Shown piece after piece: positions 3,696 through 6,160 of a stretch of 6,160 nucleotides of DNA. A model generated the notes under the pieces. That model worked only from the letters and a program-made list of their open reading frames with translations, was not told the DNA's origin and searched no databases. Numbering within the stretch: position 1 is the stretch's first letter; every line of letters starts with the position of its first letter. The DNA is from an uncultured Lachnospiraceae bacterium (GTDB lineage Bacteria > Bacillota_A > Clostridia > Lachnospirales > Lachnospiraceae): positions 1-6,160 of the forward strand of contig CADAHD010000167.1 in NCBI GenBank assembly GCA_902787595.1, read 5' to 3'. The position numbers and the translations under genes were made by a program.

Positions 3696-6160
3696 TCATT
3701 CTGCTGGTCTGACGACTACATTTATCGTTATGGTCTTGCCATTGATCTTTGCGCTGAACTTGCCTTTTCCTGCCTTTCTTGCGATCACATGGCCATATTC
3801 ATCAACAAAAGCACTGTCGGCCTTACTGCTCTTAAATACCACAGGCTGCTCTGCGCCGGATATTTCCAGATCCAGTTCTTCACCTTCATTAACATACAAT
3901 TCGTACTTGCTGCTGCTGATCTTCCCCAGTTTTGATGATATCTGTTTGATATCGATATCCTCAACGATCACCGTAACAGTGTACACCCCGTTATCCGTCT
4001 GTGCGCTGAAAACGGCTGTTCCAGCGCTTACAGCCTTAAACCTGCCTTTTTCAAAAATACATACTGAGCTATCAGAGCTGGTCCATAAAGGATTCTTTAC
4101 GCCGATTATCGCAAGCTTTTTGGTCTTTCCTTTGTTAATATGCAGCGCGCGTGTCTTAGGCGTTACTTTTTCCTTAACGGTAACGGTAGAATTATATGCC
4201 TTGCCGTTGATATATGCTGTTATTTTTGCCTTGCCCTTTGCTACAGCCGTAACAGTACCATCCTGCTTCACTGTTGCCACATCAGGTGCCGCGCTGTACC
4301 AGAAAACGGGAAGCTCAGCAGGATTGTTAAGCTCTAACTTAAATGAATAACTCAACTCTGCATCTTCTATCGTAAACTTATACGACTTAGTTACCGTAGG
4401 CTGGCTTACATGCACTCTGAGCATCCTGCCGGTATCTGTATGCCAGATAACAGCATCACCGGCTTTCTTTGCAACGAAAGCACCCTTCTTACTCACGCTG
4501 ACGATCTTTTTGCTGTCCTTATCTTTTTTATCCACATACCAGCCGGGGCCGATATTGAATTTCTGTCCCTTTACCAGATAAATGTCTTCTGTGTTATCAT
4601 CTATTTCCGGAACAGGATCCAGAGCAGACTTGCCGCCCACTATATCCTGAGCCTCTTTTGTCCAGCGTGCATAAAGTATCAGATCAGCTGTTACAGCAGA
4701 ATTGAAATCATACTTATTTACGCATTTGGCTTCGGTATACCAGCCGCCGAAGATCCATCCGTTCTCCTTAGGATCAGCAGGTTTGTTTACAGTCAGTCCC
4801 TGTTCCACCTTCTTATCAGCTATCGCTTTGCCATGACCGTTCATATCAAAGCTCACGGTATAATATATCTTTTCCGGTTCGGGCTCAGGCTCGGGTTCAG
4901 GTTCCGGCTCAGGTTCTTCCTCTGTCCAGAGCGCATAAAGCGTGATATCCTCTGTTACGGGATTATCAAACTCATATAAAGCCTCACACGAAGCTTCCTT
5001 AAACCATCCTCCGAAAACAAATCCTTCTGCCTCCGGATCATTGGGTTTGCTGACTTTCTCACCATGTTTTAACTTAACGGAAGCAGGTGCTGTTCCGTGT
5101 CCGTTTGCATCAAAGCTTACAGTGTATTCCAGCTCTTCCCACTTTGCATACAGCGTGATATCTTCTGTCACCTCCGCATCAAAGTCATATTCCGTCTCAC
5201 AGCTTTGTTCCTTATACCAGCCAATAAATACAAAGCCCTCTGCCTCCGGTCTGGCAGGACGGTTGACCTTTTCGCCTTTTTCTATCGTCTGCTGCGCAGG
5301 CGCTGTACCTTCTTTCCCGTTCAGATCAAAGCTTACTGTGAAGTACTCAGTATCCGCCTTTTTCTCCGTCCACATAGCATACAGCGTAATATCATTCTCT
5401 ATAGCCGTTTCAAAATCAAAACGGTTTTCGCACCAGTAATCGCTATACCATCCTCCAAAGATAAATCCTTCTTCCTCCGGAGCCTGAGGCTCAACCGCCT
5501 TCTGTCCCTTAACTATCAGCTGATCATCGGGTTTATTTCCATGGCCGTTATTATCAAAGCTTACAACATATTTCCTGGTCCATTTTGCAAAAAGGTTAAA
5601 GCTTTCTTTTACCAGTCTGTCAAAATCATATAGCTGTGTGAATTCCTCATCAGTATACCAGCCGCTGAATTCATAGCCGTTCTTTCTGATCTCTCCCGGT
5701 CTGCTGACTTTTGTCCCCCAGTCAACTCTTTCTGCATAGGGAGCATCATCATCGTTATTGGGATAAAACGTTACATCAAACTTTATAACTTCCCATCCCG
5801 CATACAGAGTAAGATTCGAGTTTACCTGCTCATAAAAGTTATATTCATCCGTGCATGCCGCATCGGTAAACCAGCCTTTAAATATATAGCCCTCCGCAGA
5901 AGGATCATCAGGTTTTTCAACCATCTGGCTCTTTTCAACTTTTTTTGCAGCAATGGGACTGCCATGCCCGTTCATGTTAAAGGTCACGGTCATGTATGTC
6001 TTGGATGTCCACTTGGCGTATAAAGTAAAGCTCCGGGTTACCGGTGTTCCAAAATCATACGCGTTCTGCAGCTTATCATCAGTAAACCAGCCGCCGAAAT
6101 CATAACCTTTTGCGGTAAGAGGCTCCGGCTCCTGAACCGTCTGCCCCCACTTAAGGATCT
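3696..6160 (-). CDS. Large surface/secreted protein with Flg_new repeats and Ig-like (BIG2) domains; 5' end outside window
   Basis: The visible 820 residues are the C-terminal part of an extracellular protein. One partial and six complete repeats of the Listeria-Bacteroides type (Flg_new) come first, each with V(S/T)F..NGHG, then GY.F.GWY/F, then YDF, then LYA.W. A Glu-(Pro-Glu)7 hinge sits before the last repeat. After the final repeat come four modules of the bacterial Ig-like BIG2 type, with signatures such as FVAKKAGDAV, TAVAKGKAKI, FKAVSAGTAVF and VIARKAGKGKF. Such proteins act as stalks or adhesins at the cell surface; the ligand cannot be told. The protein ends at VVVRPAE with no LPXTG motif, hydrophobic tail or charged anchor, so it is either secreted or anchored by N-terminal domains off the window. 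The ATG at 5993 lies inside a repeat and is not the start: the frame stays open through 55 more codons of repeat to the edge. It probably forms an operon with the unknown gene downstream. Confidence 0.93.
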   Translation of the reverse strand, partial: ILKWGQTVQEPEPLTAKGYDFGGWFTDDKLQNAYDFGTPVTRSFTLYAKWTSKTYMTVTFNMNGHGSPIAAKKVEKSQMVEKPDDPSAEGYIFKGWFTDAACTDEYNFYEQVNSNLTLYAGWEVIKFDVTFYPNNDDDAPYAERVDWGTKVSRPGEIRKNGYEFSGWYTDEEFTQLYDFDRLVKESFNLFAKWTRKYVVSFDNNGHGNKPDDQLIVKGQKAVEPQAPEEEGFIFGGWYSDYWCENRFDFETAIENDITLYAMWTEKKADTEYFTVSFDLNGKEGTAPAQQTIEKGEKVNRPARPEAEGFVFIGWYKEQSCETEYDFDAEVTEDITLYAKWEELEYTVSFDANGHGTAPASVKLKHGEKVSKPNDPEAEGFVFGGWFKEASCEALYEFDNPVTEDITLYALWTEEEPEPEPEPEPEPEPEKIYYTVSFDMNGHGKAIADKKVEQGLTVNKPADPKENGWIFGGWYTEAKCVNKYDFNSAVTADLILYARWTKEAQDIVGGKSALDPVPEIDDNTEDIYLVKGQKFNIGPGWYVDKKDKDSKKIVSVSKKGAFVAKKAGDAVIWHTDTGRMLRVHVSQPTVTKSYKFTIEDAELSYSFKLELNNPAELPVFWYSAAPDVATVKQDGTVTAVAKGKAKITAYINGKAYNSTVTVKEKVTPKTRALHINKGKTKKLAIIGVKNPLWTSSDSSVCIFEKGRFKAVSAGTAVFSAQTDNGVYTVTVIVEDIDIKQISSKLGKISSSKYELYVNEGEELDLEISGAEQPVVFKSSKADSAFVDEYGHVIARKAGKGKFSAKINGKTITINVVVRPAE
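3711..4583 (-). other. Four tandem bacterial Ig-like (BIG2-type) modules
   Basis: Approximate modules on the minus strand: 4583-4407, 4382-4176, 4145-3963 and 3905-3711. Each shows an early hydrophobic strand after a Gly-rich turn (for example VKGQKF, INKGKTKKL, VNEGEELDL), then a W/F-x-S-S or related segment, then the characteristic V-A-K/S-A/K-G-x-A/G late signature and a closing VxV strand. The first and fourth are less typical than the second and third. BIG2 domains occur in adhesins such as intimin and in many clostridial surface proteins. Confidence 0.8.
4662..6158 (-). repeat. Array of Listeria-Bacteroides (Flg_new) protein repeats, one partial and six complete
   Basis: Unit limits on the minus strand: partial 6158-5991; then 5990-5775, 5774-5565, 5564-5337, 5336-5121, 5120-4857 (including the Pro-Glu hinge) and 4856-4662. 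Units are about 65-76 residues without the hinge. The second complete unit is the most divergent: VTFYPNND replaces VSFDxNGHG, and it lacks the Cys seen at the same place in the other five complete units. The similarity is at protein level; the codons differ, so the array is old rather than a recent DNA expansion. In the family each unit folds as a small beta-rich module. Confidence 0.9.
4872..4922 (-). repeat. Glu-(Pro-Glu)7 hinge between repeat units
   Basis: The stretch codes for EEE followed by seven Pro-Glu pairs, placed between the fifth and sixth complete repeat. Pro and Glu codons both vary (CCT, CCG, CCC; GAG, GAA), so the DNA is a degenerate hexanucleotide repeat, not a pure one. 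Pro-Glu runs form stiff, extended acidic spacers in surface proteins. It would hold the last repeat and the Ig-like region away from the preceding repeats. Confidence 0.85.

Noticed and set aside
3403..4350. Long plus-strand open frame of 315 codons opposite the two right-hand genes
   Set aside because: It spans the junction of two well-supported minus-strand genes, and its translation is low-complexity Ser/Leu/Phe with no domain. It is the antisense shadow of coding sequence, as are the other plus-strand frames in the window.
4410..5633. Plus-strand open frames across the repeat region
   Set aside because: They lie opposite the Flg_new repeat array, which has clear conserved protein motifs on the minus strand. 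The plus-strand translations are hydrophobic and mirror the repeat period only because the DNA does.
5991..5993. ATG as translation start of the surface protein
   Set aside because: The frame stays open and encodes another repeat upstream, and no ribosome site precedes it.
4662..6158. Periodic repeats of about 210-230 bp as a possible CRISPR or satellite array
   Set aside because: The period equals one protein repeat, the similarity is in amino acids with varied codons, and there are no short identical repeats with unique spacers.

Overview
The window looks like a chromosomal segment from a low-to-mid-GC Firmicute, most likely a Clostridia/Lachnospiraceae-type bacterium. This is an inference from four things: a Gram-positive-type GAAC-N4-GTTC LexA site, a textbook sigma-A promoter, purine-rich Shine-Dalgarno sites, and a surface protein built from Listeria-Bacteroides (Flg_new) repeats plus Ig-like domains. 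All three genes that can be supported lie on the minus strand, so transcription runs from right to left. No RNA gene, mobile element or CRISPR array was seen.

Right part (6160 to 3696): the 3' part of a large gene for an extracellular repeat protein. It shows one partial and six complete Flg_new-type repeats, a Pro-Glu hinge before the last repeat, and four bacterial Ig-like (BIG2-type) modules running to the C-terminus. The reading frame is open to the window edge, so the true start and any signal peptide lie outside.

Middle (3674 to 1947): 21 bases after that stop codon begins a 575-codon gene for a cytoplasmic-looking protein of no family I can name. The two genes very probably form an operon. 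The operon ends in a GC-rich, self-complementary stretch with two T-tracts (about 1946 to 1866), read as a terminator region.

Left part (1849 to 1): a separate transcription unit. It has a palindromic LexA-type box, a consensus promoter (TTGACT, 17 bp, TGT-TAAAAT), a Shine-Dalgarno site, and the first 584 codons of a type IIA topoisomerase B subunit. That gene is probably parE (topoisomerase IV) and possibly a gyrB paralogue. It carries all ATPase and TOPRIM motifs; only about the last 50-60 residues are expected to be missing beyond position 1.

The most informative observations are the predicted SOS control of the topoisomerase gene, the unknown 575-residue protein apparently co-transcribed with a surface protein, and the competing hairpins in the 1866-1946 gap. 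I found no clear evidence of a wholly new multi-gene system; the unknown protein is the best candidate for something undescribed.
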